This document shows, piece by piece, positions 10,877 through 21,643 of a stretch of DNA of 64,000 nucleotides. Source of the DNA: Antitrichia curtipendula (Eukaryota; Streptophyta; Bryopsida; Hypnales; Leucodontaceae); NCBI GenBank assembly GCA_951230915.1, contig OX579637.1, forward strand, positions 32,674,001-32,738,000. The letters are read 5' to 3'. Both the position numbers and the translations under genes were made by a program. Under the pieces are notes generated by a model. The model worked only from the letters and a program-made list of their open reading frames with translations, did no database searches and had not been told where the DNA came from. Each line of letters starts with the position of its first letter. Position 1 is the first letter of the stretch.

Positions 10877-12335
10877 GGAGCCAGGATGTGTACCAGTGTA
10901 GCGCCACCGCCGATTGAGAAGAAGGCAAATGATTGGAAGAAGCTTAAAGGGAAAGAAAGCGATCGAGAAAGTTTGCAATCTGTAGTGGTCGTAGAATCGT
11001 CCAACAAAAATCTGTTGATGATCAACGCGACCAAAACAACAGATCGGGCCCGGTTTTCTACTAGTGGGTGCCGGATCAGCTCGTCCTCATATTAATTCTA
11101 TCAAAGCTGCTCTGAAACGGTTGGTCTCTGCATCCTCTTCTCGTACTACCTTCTGTTGGGTTTTCACCTAAATCAAACAAGCCAAAATACAGTAAGAAAA
11201 ACAAGCCCTCAAATTTCTAGTGCAATGAACCAGAAACCAAAACTTGTCAGGTTTTGGAAATGAATTGTAGCATCTCATTCTTAAATCATATGTGTCAGTG
11301 CTCTGACTGCATGAATTTTAGGATTGCGACATTTGAAGTGGTGATCAATGGATCATGGGTTTAGTCTTGGACTACATCAGAAGACTTTGAAATTCAATCT
11401 AAAATAATGTGTGAGGAACACAACTTTCCAAATTCTGTTTAAAGTGAAAGCAATTGAGTGAGAATTCAAATCCAATTTGTTCAGAAGTGCACGTGTTGAA
11501 CATTTTTGAACTGAAAAATTAGTGAAAAGAGGCCCTTTATTGAAGACATTCAATAAATTACTTCAAGAAATGGTGAAAATTTTGTATTGCTATTTAATTG
11601 CTACCACATTTTGTTAAAAAATTCCCATTGTAGGAAAAACTCAAAAAAGAAGTCAAACAATGTTGTGTACACAAAAACTTCAACAAAGTGACTGATGACA
11701 AGCCTCATGAGCTATATTAAACATTCTAAAGGGATTGAGATGCTTTGTTTACACCTCATACTTACTATGCACAAACTTTTTTAGTTCTAATTAGTGAAAA
11801 TCTCCTTTCTTAATTGAGATTTTATTTGTGGCATTTTTTTTTCTAGAATTGGAAAACAGGAAAGCAATACTGAATTTTTTTGGAAATATTATTGATTTTT
11901 GGATGCATAAAATTGCCAAAATTCCTCCAAAAGAATTACATTTCAAAAGTGACATTATATTGTCACATTTGAATTGGTTGAATTAATTGTAATTCATGTT
12001 TCATCCATACTCTATACTGATATGAGGGTAAATGACATCATTATTCTTAAAATTCCATCTTCAAGAGTAATACTCATTCAACAGCAAAGCATTATAAAAA
12101 TTTCTAATAAAATTTTGCAATGAGAAGGAAATTTATAGTTGTATGTTAGCTCTTATAAGTGTACAAAAAAGTTATTTCTTCAAAATCAATGAGGAATTTT
12201 TTATCAATGCTTCATTTGTGGAAAAAAGACCCGTCATTAAAATCTTGACTAGAAAACAAGGCATCTATAAGAACTTCAATCATCAGATTCTACTGAAAGA
12301 GTTCATTAGTTCATTTAGAATAAATAATTTGGCGC
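10877..12335. other. Weakly coding-like stretch then AT-rich spacer
   Basis: 10886-11095 is open on the plus strand (MCTSVAPPPIEKKANDWKKL..) and follows a CCAG, so it could be an exon of the gene starting at 10326, but no family is recognised. From 11100 onward the sequence is AT-rich with no supported feature. Confidence 0.25.
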
Positions 12336-12339
12336 TTAA

Positions 12340-13270
12340 CCCCTAAAGGACCAGCCTGCAGCTGCAGAATTTGCCAACATAAAAAAACTGGACAGGTACA
12401 TGTGGCCAGAGATTTACAAGTTTGAGGCTGAAATTTTAATAGAAGTTGTGGATGAGGAGTACCTTTCATTTGAACTAAATTTTATGACATTTGGAAATAC
12501 GAGTCAAAAGTTATGGCCTAATATGTTACTTTTTTTCTCAGCCGGGCAGTTAGGGCAGATCAGAAAAAATCACTTTTTTCAGAAACAAAAATTTGAAACT
12601 GGTTTTCCAGAGCTATCTATACGTGGAAAGCTTTTAATCATTCCATTTTGACCAATGAGTCAAAAGTTATGAGGAGTTTTAGTTTGCGGGCAGTTTTGGA
12701 ATCTTTACTCTAAAATAAACTTTGAAGTCTTTTATCTTACTCAATTTTCAATATTTTTTGAAAAAAATAAAATCATAGGATGTAGATTGTTTAATACAAC
12801 ATTCCAACCATTGGGATTGGCATTTTTCAATTTCATATCTAAATTCTTAACAATTAAGTATTTTGAATCATTCTCTACTTCATTCTACTTACTACTTTTT
12901 TCCTATATGTTGTACAATTCCAAATGATGTGAAAATTTTCAAGCATGTAGCCAACTTTTTTAGGAAAAAGAATCCAAAGAAGCACCACCATTTTGGACAT
13001 TTTTTCATAGAAAAGTGAGCTTTTGAAGTGCAGCTGCCCGGTTTTTTGCAGGGGTCAAAAAACGATTTCAATGATTTTGAATGCTTATATCTTGCAATCC
13101 ACGTGGTGAAAATTTCTGAAACTTTTACCACATATTCTCAAGTCAGCATACTACAAGATCCTATGGTTACATGAGTCAAAAAAAAGTTTTTTTCAAAAAT
13201 TTGGTACTTGTACTAAAAACAGCAGTTCTTGAGAGTTTTCAGTGAAAACATAGTCACGGAACTTTAGGGG
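12340..13270. mobile_element. piggyBac-like TTAA MITE, subfamily 2, full length
   Basis: Flanked by TTAA at 12336-12339 and 13271-13274. The left end reads CCCCTAAAGGACC; the right end reads (GG)AACTTTAGGGG. 931 bp, no transposase frame. TIRs beginning CCC with a TTAA duplication are the hallmark of piggyBac-type transposition. The interior (AAAATAAACTTTGAAGTCTT, ATGTTGTACAATTCCAAA) recurs in part at 48230-48900 and 13816-14350. Confidence 0.8.
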
Positions 13271-13274
13271 TTAA

Positions 13275-13811
13275 TGAGCTAATTCTCATTAATTCAGGCC
13301 TGCAAAATGAAGTCTCTTGAGCTACCTCTAAATGTGGTACCAGGTCATCAATTTTGGGAGCTCATCCCAAATGTTTGATTTCTTTACCAAAATGAATCGA
13401 AATCAATATTTTTTCAAATTCTTTTTTTCACCATAGAAAATACAATTTGGGCATCTCTTTACTATTGTTTGTTTTGCCAACCTTGACATTGGTATAGCAT
13501 ATATATTATGAGACTGCCTGTGCTAGTAGGATTCACTGATATTTGGATTATTAGGTTGCAAGTGAACCGTAAAGAAAATATATTTTCTCAATATAAATGA
13601 CGTCAATTTTTCCTCACTGATAATCCAAAAATTCCTTTGCGACTGCACACTCGTAAGTTGTGACTAATTTTCTCCTATTTTCTTAAAATGAAATTGCACA
13701 ACCTTGAAAATGGAATTGCACAATTGTTCAATGCTTGGAAAACCAAAAATGAGTCACAAGTGTACAGTCAAAAACCATTGTTTTCTTATTCTGAACATTG
13801 ACATTGATTAT
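13275..13811. other. AT-rich spacer between two TTAA elements
   Basis: No gene is seen. CACTCGTAAGTTGTGACTAA (about 13648) and GAGTCACAAGTGTACAGTC (about 13751) form a loose inverted pair. Confidence 0.3.
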
Positions 13812-13815
13812 TTAA

Positions 13816-15079
13816 CCCCTAAAATTGGGTAAGATAAAGGACGTGTGTGTGTGACTAGAGATTTTCATATTTTGACGCAAATTTTAATTGAAGGTAGAGA
13901 TAAGGAATATCTTTCATATGCACTAAATTTCATGACATTTGGAAATAGGAGTCAAAAGTTATAGCCTAATATGTTTGTTTGTTTTTATAACTGGACAGTT
14001 TGGGCAGATAAAAAAAAATCACTTTTCTCATAAACAAAATTTTTAATTAGGTCTCTTAGAATTATATATACATGGAAAGCTTTGAATCATTCCATTTGGA
14101 TCAGTGAGTCAAAAGTTATGAGGATTTTTTGTTTGCGGGCAATTACAGATTCCCTATTCTAAAATAAACTTTGAAGTCTTTTATCTTACCCAATTTTCAA
14201 TATTTGGAAAAAAAATAAAATCATATGATGTAGATTGTTTGTTACAAAATTTCAACCATTGGGATTGGTATTTTTCAGTTCCATAATTAAATTCTTAATA
14301 ATTTGGTATTTTGAATCATTTTCTACTACTATCTACTTACTATTTTTTTGATGCCTGTTAGCCTTCCCTCTTGCCTATCAATCAAGTAGTTCACCATTAT
14401 GTCTAGATCTACAACAACATTTTCTTTGAGATACAACGTTGTTACAGCAAATGATAATTTGACAATCCAGACTAGAATGACAATTGAAGCAATGCGGAGG
14501 TTTAAAAAAAAAATTTAACCCTAAACCAAAACAACAATTATCCCTACTTGTCCATTTAATAAGACATTGAGCATTGAGAGCATTATAATCTTTAGAGATA
14601 AAGACTAAAAATTAATTAGAAAACAACATAAATTGTTATCATAGATCCAACTTTCTTCAATACATGATTTGGTAGGTGATTCTCTAGGGCCCACACGTCT
14701 TGTTTGATTTTTTTCAAGAAGATGCTATAATTGCCCGGAAAATAAGATTGTCCATAACTTTTGCATAACAAATCCAAATGGAATAAATCGAAGCTTTCCA
14801 TGTGCATGAAAATAAAATCTATATGATAAAAATTAAAAAAAAATAAAAATTAAAAGTTCTTGTGAGGGTTTTGTTTCTGCCCGCCGAACTAAAATTTGGA
14901 TTTTTTCTACCATAAGTTTTGCTACCAGGCACCGGTTGAAATAAAAATTACATTTTCGGAAAGCTAATGTGATTCTCTATTTTCACAAAAAAAATCAGAA
15001 AATTACAACAAATATTGAGACCGTAGGAGCCTGCCCAAAATTTATTTTGTCGCTCCAGGGGACAATGGGCCTTTAGGGG
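13816..15079. mobile_element. Chimeric TTAA MITE (subfamily 2 left end + inverted subfamily 1 end)
   Basis: TTAA at 13812-13815 and 15080-15083, with CCCCTAAA and (GGGCC)TTTAGGGG ends. The left ~540 bp match subfamily 2 (TTTTATCTTACCCAATTTTC). The right ~450 bp are the reverse complement of the left end of subfamily 1 (GGAGCCTGCCC, GACAATGGGCC). A non-homologous middle (14350-14600) joins them. It therefore has two left-type ends in inverted orientation. Confidence 0.7.
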
Positions 15080-15173
15080 TTAAATTCTATTTCGTTCCCT
15101 CGTTGGCTACAATGCCTCATGCTTGAAAATATTCACCACATTTGGAATTGTCCAACTAAATGATAAAAAATTT

Positions 15174-15669
15174 TAAGTATATAGTAGTTAAGGAAGGTTC
15201 AACATTCTGACTGGTAAATAATTTTATTATAAAATTGAAAAATGCCAATCTTAAAGGTTGCCATTTTTTAGTCAACAATCACCATTGTAGGATTTAATTT
15301 TTTTTAAAGAACATTGAAAATTGAATACGAAGAAGGAGCCGAAGGACTGCAAAATTTATTTTACAGTAGCCACTAAGTAGTAGGGAATCCATAGCTGCCT
15401 ACAAACTAAAAATCTTCATAACTTTTGACTCATTCATCAGAATTAAATGATTCAAAGCTTTCCACATATATACAATTGTAATACTGTATAGAACCAATTT
15501 CCAAAATAAATAAAAAGTAAAAAGTGATTTTCTAGAATCTCGATCCATTTGTCCAATGAAACCAGAAAATAACTTATAAGCCCATAACTTTTGACTTATA
15601 TTTCCAAATGTCCTAGAATTTAGTGCAAATGAAATATTCAAGAGCACACCTTCAATTAAAATTTAAGCC
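15174..15669 (-). mobile_element. Truncated subfamily-2 TTAA MITE, reversed, host of a nested element
   Basis: The reverse complement of the subfamily 2 interior is recognisable (CATAACTTTTGACTCATT, CATAACTTTTGACTTATATT, CTTCAATTAAAATTTAA). Its sequence resumes after the next element at about 16600-16625 (AGAAATCTCTAGTCATA), matching the region just inside the left end of 13816-15079. Confidence 0.6.
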
Positions 15670-15673
15670 TTAA

Positions 15674-16595
15674 CCCCTAAAGGACCATTGTCCCCTCGGG
15701 AGACAAATGGGTTTTCGGGCAGGTACCTACGAGCTGAAATTTTCTCCTGACTTTTTGAAACTTTTTTTGGAGGTAGAAAATCTGATTAGCTTTATGGGAA
15801 TATAATTTTTTTCACAATCGGTGCCCGGGAAAAAAAGTTATGCCCAAATAAGCTCAAAACAGGGGTCGAGGGGCAGCAAAAATAATTTACATTTTTTTTT
15901 TTTTTTTTTTTCTAATTTTTTTTTCTTGTAGATTATATTTTTGTCTATCTGAAAAGCTTTGATTCATTTCATTTGGATTTTTTATGAGAATGTTATGGAC
16001 AAGCTTGTTTTCCGGCCACTTAGAGCATCTTCCTGAAAAAATAACTTGTAGGATTCATTTCTGAATGTAATTTTTATAATTTTTCAAAAAAAAAAGTTCC
16101 GTAAGGTTTAGTTTTTTTGCTAGAACTATCTCACCATTGGGATTAGTGATTTTTAATTCCATATAAAAGATATTAATATTTTAGATTTTCTTTCTATCTT
16201 GTGCCTACTTCTACTTAACAATTTCTTTAATAATGAAAATTAAGTTTTTTTGGATTTTCTTTTTTCCCCTAGACTCTCAACTCAATTCTCGACTATAAAG
16301 ATTAAAAGCTCAAAACCCTGTAGTGCAAAATATTTAAGTTAAAATGTTCAAAGTCATAAAATCTAGTCCCGTAGTGTGCTGAAAAACTTGTTTTTTTCAC
16401 TTTAAACGCAGATATCTTGCAATCTGTGCGGTCAAAAATTCTGAAATTTTTTCCATACATTTTCATACTAGTTAGGTATAAGATCCTACGATAAAATGTG
16501 AAAAAAAAACAATGTTCAATTTTTTTTACTCTTTGCTATAGAAATGGCAGTTTTGAGTGTTTTTTGGCAGAAAAATGGCCTTGGTCCTTTAGGGG
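15674..16595 (+). mobile_element. piggyBac-like TTAA MITE, subfamily 1, full length (reference copy)
   Basis: TTAA flanks at 15670-15673 and 16596-16599. The terminal inverted repeat is CCCCTAAAGGACCA / TGGTCCTTTAGGGG-like, 922 bp, with no coding capacity. The left interior has GTCCCCTCGGGAGACAAATG; the right interior has GTATAAGATCCTACGATAAA and AAATGGCAGTTTTGAGTG. Other copies in the window are described against this one. Confidence 0.85.
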
Positions 16596-16625
16596 TTAAA
16601 GTAAGAAATCTCTAGTCATAAATAC

Positions 16626-16931
16626 ATGCACAAAATTTTATATAGCCCTAGAAAACATGACAGTTCATTAGGAATTCAACAGCTATGCAATGAATTAATT
16701 CAGAAATCCCACTTGCACATACTGAAAAGAGAAAGTGTATATACATTTCATATGCATCAACAATACAAAATGGAAAAAATGTATGATTTCGTCACTGTAC
16801 TATTATCTGCACATCAATATATGTAATGAATTACGGTAGAAAAAAAGGACTCTACGAGTCTGTCTAAAGCCTGTAGCTATGTACTTTTGTGCGATGTGCC
16901 TTGATGTTATCTACAACACCATGAAGTGCAC
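16626..16931. other. Spacer / RING-2 3' flank
   Basis: AT-rich sequence with no coding signal; probably the 3' UTR side of RING-2. Confidence 0.3.
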
Positions 16932-19298
16932 TTAATCGATATTCATGGGGCTCTGTGCCGTACCACTAGGACCTGCTTCGTCGTCGTTTGCCCCGGCTTC
17001 TACAATGCAGTCCTCATTTGAGCCAAGCTGAAGTCGTCGAGCTCTAGACCGGGTTCGTTTCGTTGGTCCATCTTCCTCAAGTATGGCCTTCAGAAACTAC
17101 GAGCCACGCATTTGTTCAAGAGCACGCTTCGTCCCAGGACTGTGCATGTCAAGCAAATAATCCATTGCATCGTTCTTAAAAATCTCTCTCCATTCCGACT
17201 CTGACATCATAAGCATCTCCTGAGTTCCCGGTACTTCATATTCAGACTCATCCACGACTTGAACCCGGTCATCATCAGTGATACGCACTCCATCACGTCC
17301 CCATCGCCATGATTTCGGATGAAGTCCAAATCGGAATTGTTTGGTGGCTTCGTCCCAATGTCCGTTGAAGCATTGGTAAAAGAAATTTCACTATCCGAGA
17401 CTGAACTTGTCTTTGATGGGAATCAAGTTCTCACACACTTGTACGACCTCAGTCGGATCGTTTTTCCAACCCCATTCTCTAGCGAGCATTGATTTCTCTC
17501 CAGAGTAATGCTTGAAACGCCAACTCCAAATAAGGTCTTGTCCCCATATATCAGAGTTATGGGGGGAATTTATTACATTAAATTCCCAATCCGGTGGCAT
17601 GTATGGGACCAGGCCGAACAACTCGTACAAGCGCTCGTGGAAGGGAGTCTTGCATACAGCGCATCGCCTACGCGTTATCTTCAAACTGATCAAACAAAAC
17701 GGATGGTAGAGGTGCTCGCATGTGCCTAAGTGCATTCCACCTTCGGGGCCAAATGGATTTAAGCAAATGATGCACGTAGTCCCGTCTAAAACGAAGCTAG
17801 AAGGTTGTGGCCACAACAACTTCGGCTCGTTTGTAAGATGTGAAGAAATGGCGTTTGCGAAATCCCAGTTGTGTGCGGACCAGTCAATGATCTTCATGTT
17901 GCCACCAATGGATTTCATTACCCAATCTTCCCGATCAAAAAGATCGTCTATAAGGGTCCATGATGTTAAACCGAAGGCCCTCTCCTGATTGTGCTCAAAG
18001 TAATTGTTGGCCACCTTTTTGAACTCCGTGGCCATTTGTCGGTTCGTATCGACGGTGAAGATGCATGCTAACTTCCACTGATAATATTGTGCTACCAACG
18101 CAGCCAACCAACCTCGCAACTCAACATTGTTGGCACGTAAAACAGTGAGTTCTTCACTATTTTCGACTGTTTGGGCGCCCACCAACCCTACGACTGGTAT
18201 GTTCGCAAATGCATCTAATACGTCAAACGATAATGAGTCCTGTGTTGCTGACATGGATGCACTAGCATTTATGGCTGGCAGCGGTGCAAGAACCGATTCA
18301 CTGAGGCCTGTGGTGGGACCCCTCACGCCTTCTAGCACTGCAGTCGTTGTATTTTCTTCAGCCAAAGATATTTCTGCACCATCTACTTGTGAAGGCATCC
18401 CTTGAGCATGCCCTCTTGGATCGCGCCCTTCATATCTCATCATAGCGGCTTCGAGAGCTTATCGAAGTTCTTCTATGTCACATTCCCGCTGCGATAGTAA
18501 GTCGCTCTTGTCCTTCAGTTTGGCCTCGCATTCAGCCAAATTGACATTCAATCCTTGAATGAAGAGATCTTTTTCGGCCAATTGAATCTTCAAGGCGTTG
18601 ACCACATCCGTGTCAGCTTCGCCCACCGCTGCATTTGCAAGTGCGGCATCCATTGATAATTGCGTGGCCCTCCATCTTTTAGTACGTTGCGTAGCCCTAG
18701 GACCAGGTGGACATGGTGGAGTACGAGTTCCATCCGAGTCTCTATCTGTTTTAGAATCATCGGTCTCGTAGTTGTCAACGCTCGTAATTTGCGTCCTGAT
18801 GCTGCCCAAACCACCCTCTGGATACTTTTTTACCCCCCTTGGAATAAATCCGTTGGCCGGCGTCGGAATAGTGACGTTGGAACCTACTTCTTTTAAAGTT
18901 GACCAATCCACTCGCTTGTGAAGCTTTATTTCCGCGTGGACCCCACGTGCAATGAAAAGATTGACTTCATTTCTTTTCACAGTGGGCTGGTCGTACAGAA
19001 CTTGGTACACCTCAATGCAACAATTTTTGAACTCTTCGTCGGTGCAGTACTTCAAGTTCGCCTTGTGAAATCGTCGATGAAAATTGTGTCGTTCTTCCGG
19101 GAACGCCTTGTCAATGTGGCACCACTCTATGTATTGAGCGCAATTTTCGACACTCCACGGTTCTAATACCTCCTCCCATCCCTTGAATGCAAGTTTCGCT
19201 GGATTTCGAAGTACGTGCAGCCGCTTGGAATGCTTTTGTCTGGCACGTTCTCTTGTCTTGTCTCGTTCTGCTTTTGTCCTCCTCGATGGTGTCTCCAT
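16932..19298 (-). pseudogene. RING-2: YIDW-domain / coiled-coil / RING-H2 gene with four in-frame stops
   Basis: From ATG 19298 (METPSRRTKAERDKTRERAR) to TAA 16932-16934 the whole 789-codon frame is collinear with RING-3, with no indel. The N-terminal domain has KLAFKGWEE, CAQYIEWCHIDKAFP and RVDWSTLKEV. A coiled coil follows (NALKIQLAEKDLFIQGLNVN), then RING-H2 CIIC-x14-CEHLYHPFC-x10-CAVC, then the conserved PFHERLYELFGL and WGQDLIWSW region and a basic tail (KRTRSRARRL). Internal stops are TAA 18459-18461, TAG 17391-17393, TGA 17388-17390 and TAG 17097-17099. RING-H2 domains normally recruit E2 enzymes for ubiquitin transfer. The unbroken frame between stops suggests recent decay by transitions. 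It is divergent from KIN-1. Confidence 0.8.
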
Positions 19299-19419
19299 CG
19301 CTCGTGGACTTTGGAAAAGTACGGGTGTGTAATAAATAAGACCCCACAAAGCCGCCCAAGCAACCAGCTCAATGAAGAATTGGAGGACCCAGGAAGTTGT
19401 GAGGCAAGAACTGAGTGAA

Positions 19420-19645
19420 TGGGCAGGGACTTATATAGTCGCTGGGGGGCGCAAGCACTGGGTGGGGACGCAGTCTCGCTAGGCGGGGACGGAAAAGCAT
19501 GGGCGAGGACGGAATCGCGTTAGGGCGAGGACGCAAGGACAGGGCGTGGACGCAATCGCGTCTAGGCAGGGACGTAGTTGCGTCAGGGCGGGGACGCAAA
19601 TCTGTCTGGGCGTGGACAGTTCTCCGTAGGGCGGGGACGTAAGGT
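19420..19645 (-). promoter_or_regulatory. RING-2 promoter: TATA box and GGGCGNGGACG array
   Basis: On the minus strand GACTATATAAGTCCCTGCCC (19421-19440) lies about 125 bp before the ATG. Upstream of it, 19440-19645, are about nine units of the type GGGCG(G/T/A)GGACG spaced about 20-25 bp. The TATA context is nearly the same as in KIN-1 (GACTATATAATCCCTGCA). Confidence 0.65.
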
Positions 19646-19649
19646 GAAG

Positions 19650-21150
19650 AAAGTAAGAAAATTTTTAAAAAGGGAAGTTGGGGTCAAATACCAAAAATAG
19701 GGTCTGGAAAAGGAAATAAAATTTTCAAGTACATCAAAGAAAGTAAGAGACCTATAGGATGTGCCAAAGTATAGGATGTGCCAAAAGAAAGACAAAATTT
19801 CACCTAAACCAAGGAAATGTACTCCACAAAATACGGTGTGAACAATAAGAACAAAATTGTTTAGATGCCTTTACAAGAAAAGAGGGTGTGAAAAAAGAAC
19901 TAAATTGTTTTGCTCAATTTTTTTATTTGATCAGCCTTTGGGGCTTGGCTATTTTTGTATTTTTTTTTTTTTTAATGCAATGGGTCTATCATTTGTTCAC
20001 CCACCCCCACCCCCACCCAAAAAAAAAAAATAAGAAAAGGAAATAAAAATCTCACCGAAACCAAAGAGACCTATCCAAAAGAATAAGGTGTAGAAGAAGA
20101 AATAAAGAATTCACCTACACCAAGGGGATCTAGCCCAAAAAATAGGGTTTGATGTCTTAAAAAGGTTTAATATTAACCAAAGTGTCTTGTGATTAAAATA
20201 GGGTGTGAAAAAAGAAATAAAAATGTCACCTAAACCAAAGAGCCATATTCCAAAAAATAAGGTGTGGAAAAAGAAATAAAAATTTCACCTAAGCCAAAGA
20301 GAACTACCCCAAAAAATTTGGGTTTGAATAATAAGAATAATTTTTTTTCCATTAGAGTCCTTGAAACTTAAAAGAAAAAGTGTGTGAAGAAGAATGGATC
20401 TTTTATATTATCCAACGTGTTTTATCAGCTTAATCTAAAAAATAAAGTGTAAAAAATGAAATAAAAATCACACCTAAACCAAAGGGACATACGCAAGAAA
20501 ACAGGGTATGTAAAAAGAAATGAAAATGTGACTTGAACCAAAGAGACATAGCTTGGAAAATAGGGTATGGAAAAAAGAAAAATTATTTATATTAACCAAA
20601 GTTTCTTGTCCATTAAAATAGGGTGTAAAAAAAGAAAAAAAAATCTCCCCTAAATAAGGAAAATCTATAAAAAAAAATATAGGTTGCAAAAAGATAAATG
20701 CAGAATTGAACTAAACAAACATGAACCACATCCAAAAATAGGGCGTGAACAATAAGATTTTCATTTTCATTTTCCACCAGAGTACCTAAACTAAACAAAA
20801 TAGGATTTAAAAAAAAGAAAAATGTCAACTAAACCAAAGAGACCTACTTAAAGAAACAAATTGTGTATGAAAGTGAAACAAAATGAATTTTTTATACTAA
20901 CCAACATGGCTTAAATGCTTAATGTCTTAATCCCCCCCAAAGGTAAAAAAATGAAATAAAAAACACACATAAATCAAAGATATATACCCAAGAAAATAGG
21001 GTATGTAAAAGAAATAAAAAATTGACCTGAATCAAATAATCGTATCCAAAAATATAGGGTAAAGAAAGGGACATTAAAATTTTATCTAGAATTACCCTTG
21101 GAAATAGGGCATCAACCAAGAGAATTAATTTTTTTCCCCCCAAAAGGCCC
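19650..21150. repeat. Degenerate ~59-bp minisatellite between RING-2 and KIN-1
   Basis: A purine-rich unit recurs across 1.5 kb: CACCTAAACCAAAGAGACCTA, then CCCAAAAAATAGGGTGTG, then AAAAAGAAATAAAAAT. CACC-type unit starts include 20053, 20112, 20227 and 20286, about 58-60 bp apart or multiples. The short open frames on the minus strand are repeat products. Confidence 0.75.
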
Positions 21151-21189
21151 TGAATTCAAGAAAATAGAAAATTAAAAATTAAAATGGCG

Positions 21190-21447
21190 ACTTCATCGAC
21201 CGGGCGGGGACTTCATGGACAGGGCGGGGGCGCCATCGATCCCGGATATAATCCGACGGGCGGGGACTCAAAAAGGACGGGCGGGGATTGAAAACTGCAT
21301 GGGCGGGGGCGTTACAGACTATGGCGCGGACGCAGTTGCAGTGCGGGGACGTTGTTCGAGCTGGCGGGAACTCAAACTGTACGCGCGCGGACGTCGGGCG
21401 GGAACGTAGTCGGGCGCAAGCGCGTTCGAGGGGCGGGGACTATATAA
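21190..21447 (+). promoter_or_regulatory. KIN-1 promoter: GGGCGGGGACT array with TATA embedded in the last unit
   Basis: About twelve GGGCG(G/C)GGACT/G units run from 21190 to 21440. The final unit reads GGGCGGGGACTATATAATCC, placing the TATA box (21440-21447) directly in the repeat. The ATG of KIN-1 is about 200 bp downstream. Confidence 0.65.
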
Positions 21448-21643
21448 TCCCTGCACACTCCAGTTATCCCCTACCAAGCCCTCTCTGGATGCCTCCCACG
21501 TTAGTTCACTCAGGGGTCTAATAAGGGAGATTGATGGAGTTTGGGGCTTGGCCCTAAGAGCATATCCGGGTTTTTTGTTGTTTTTTCCAACGAATATCAC
21601 TTCAGATTACTCACCAATCATATACGAAGAATACGATTTCAAA

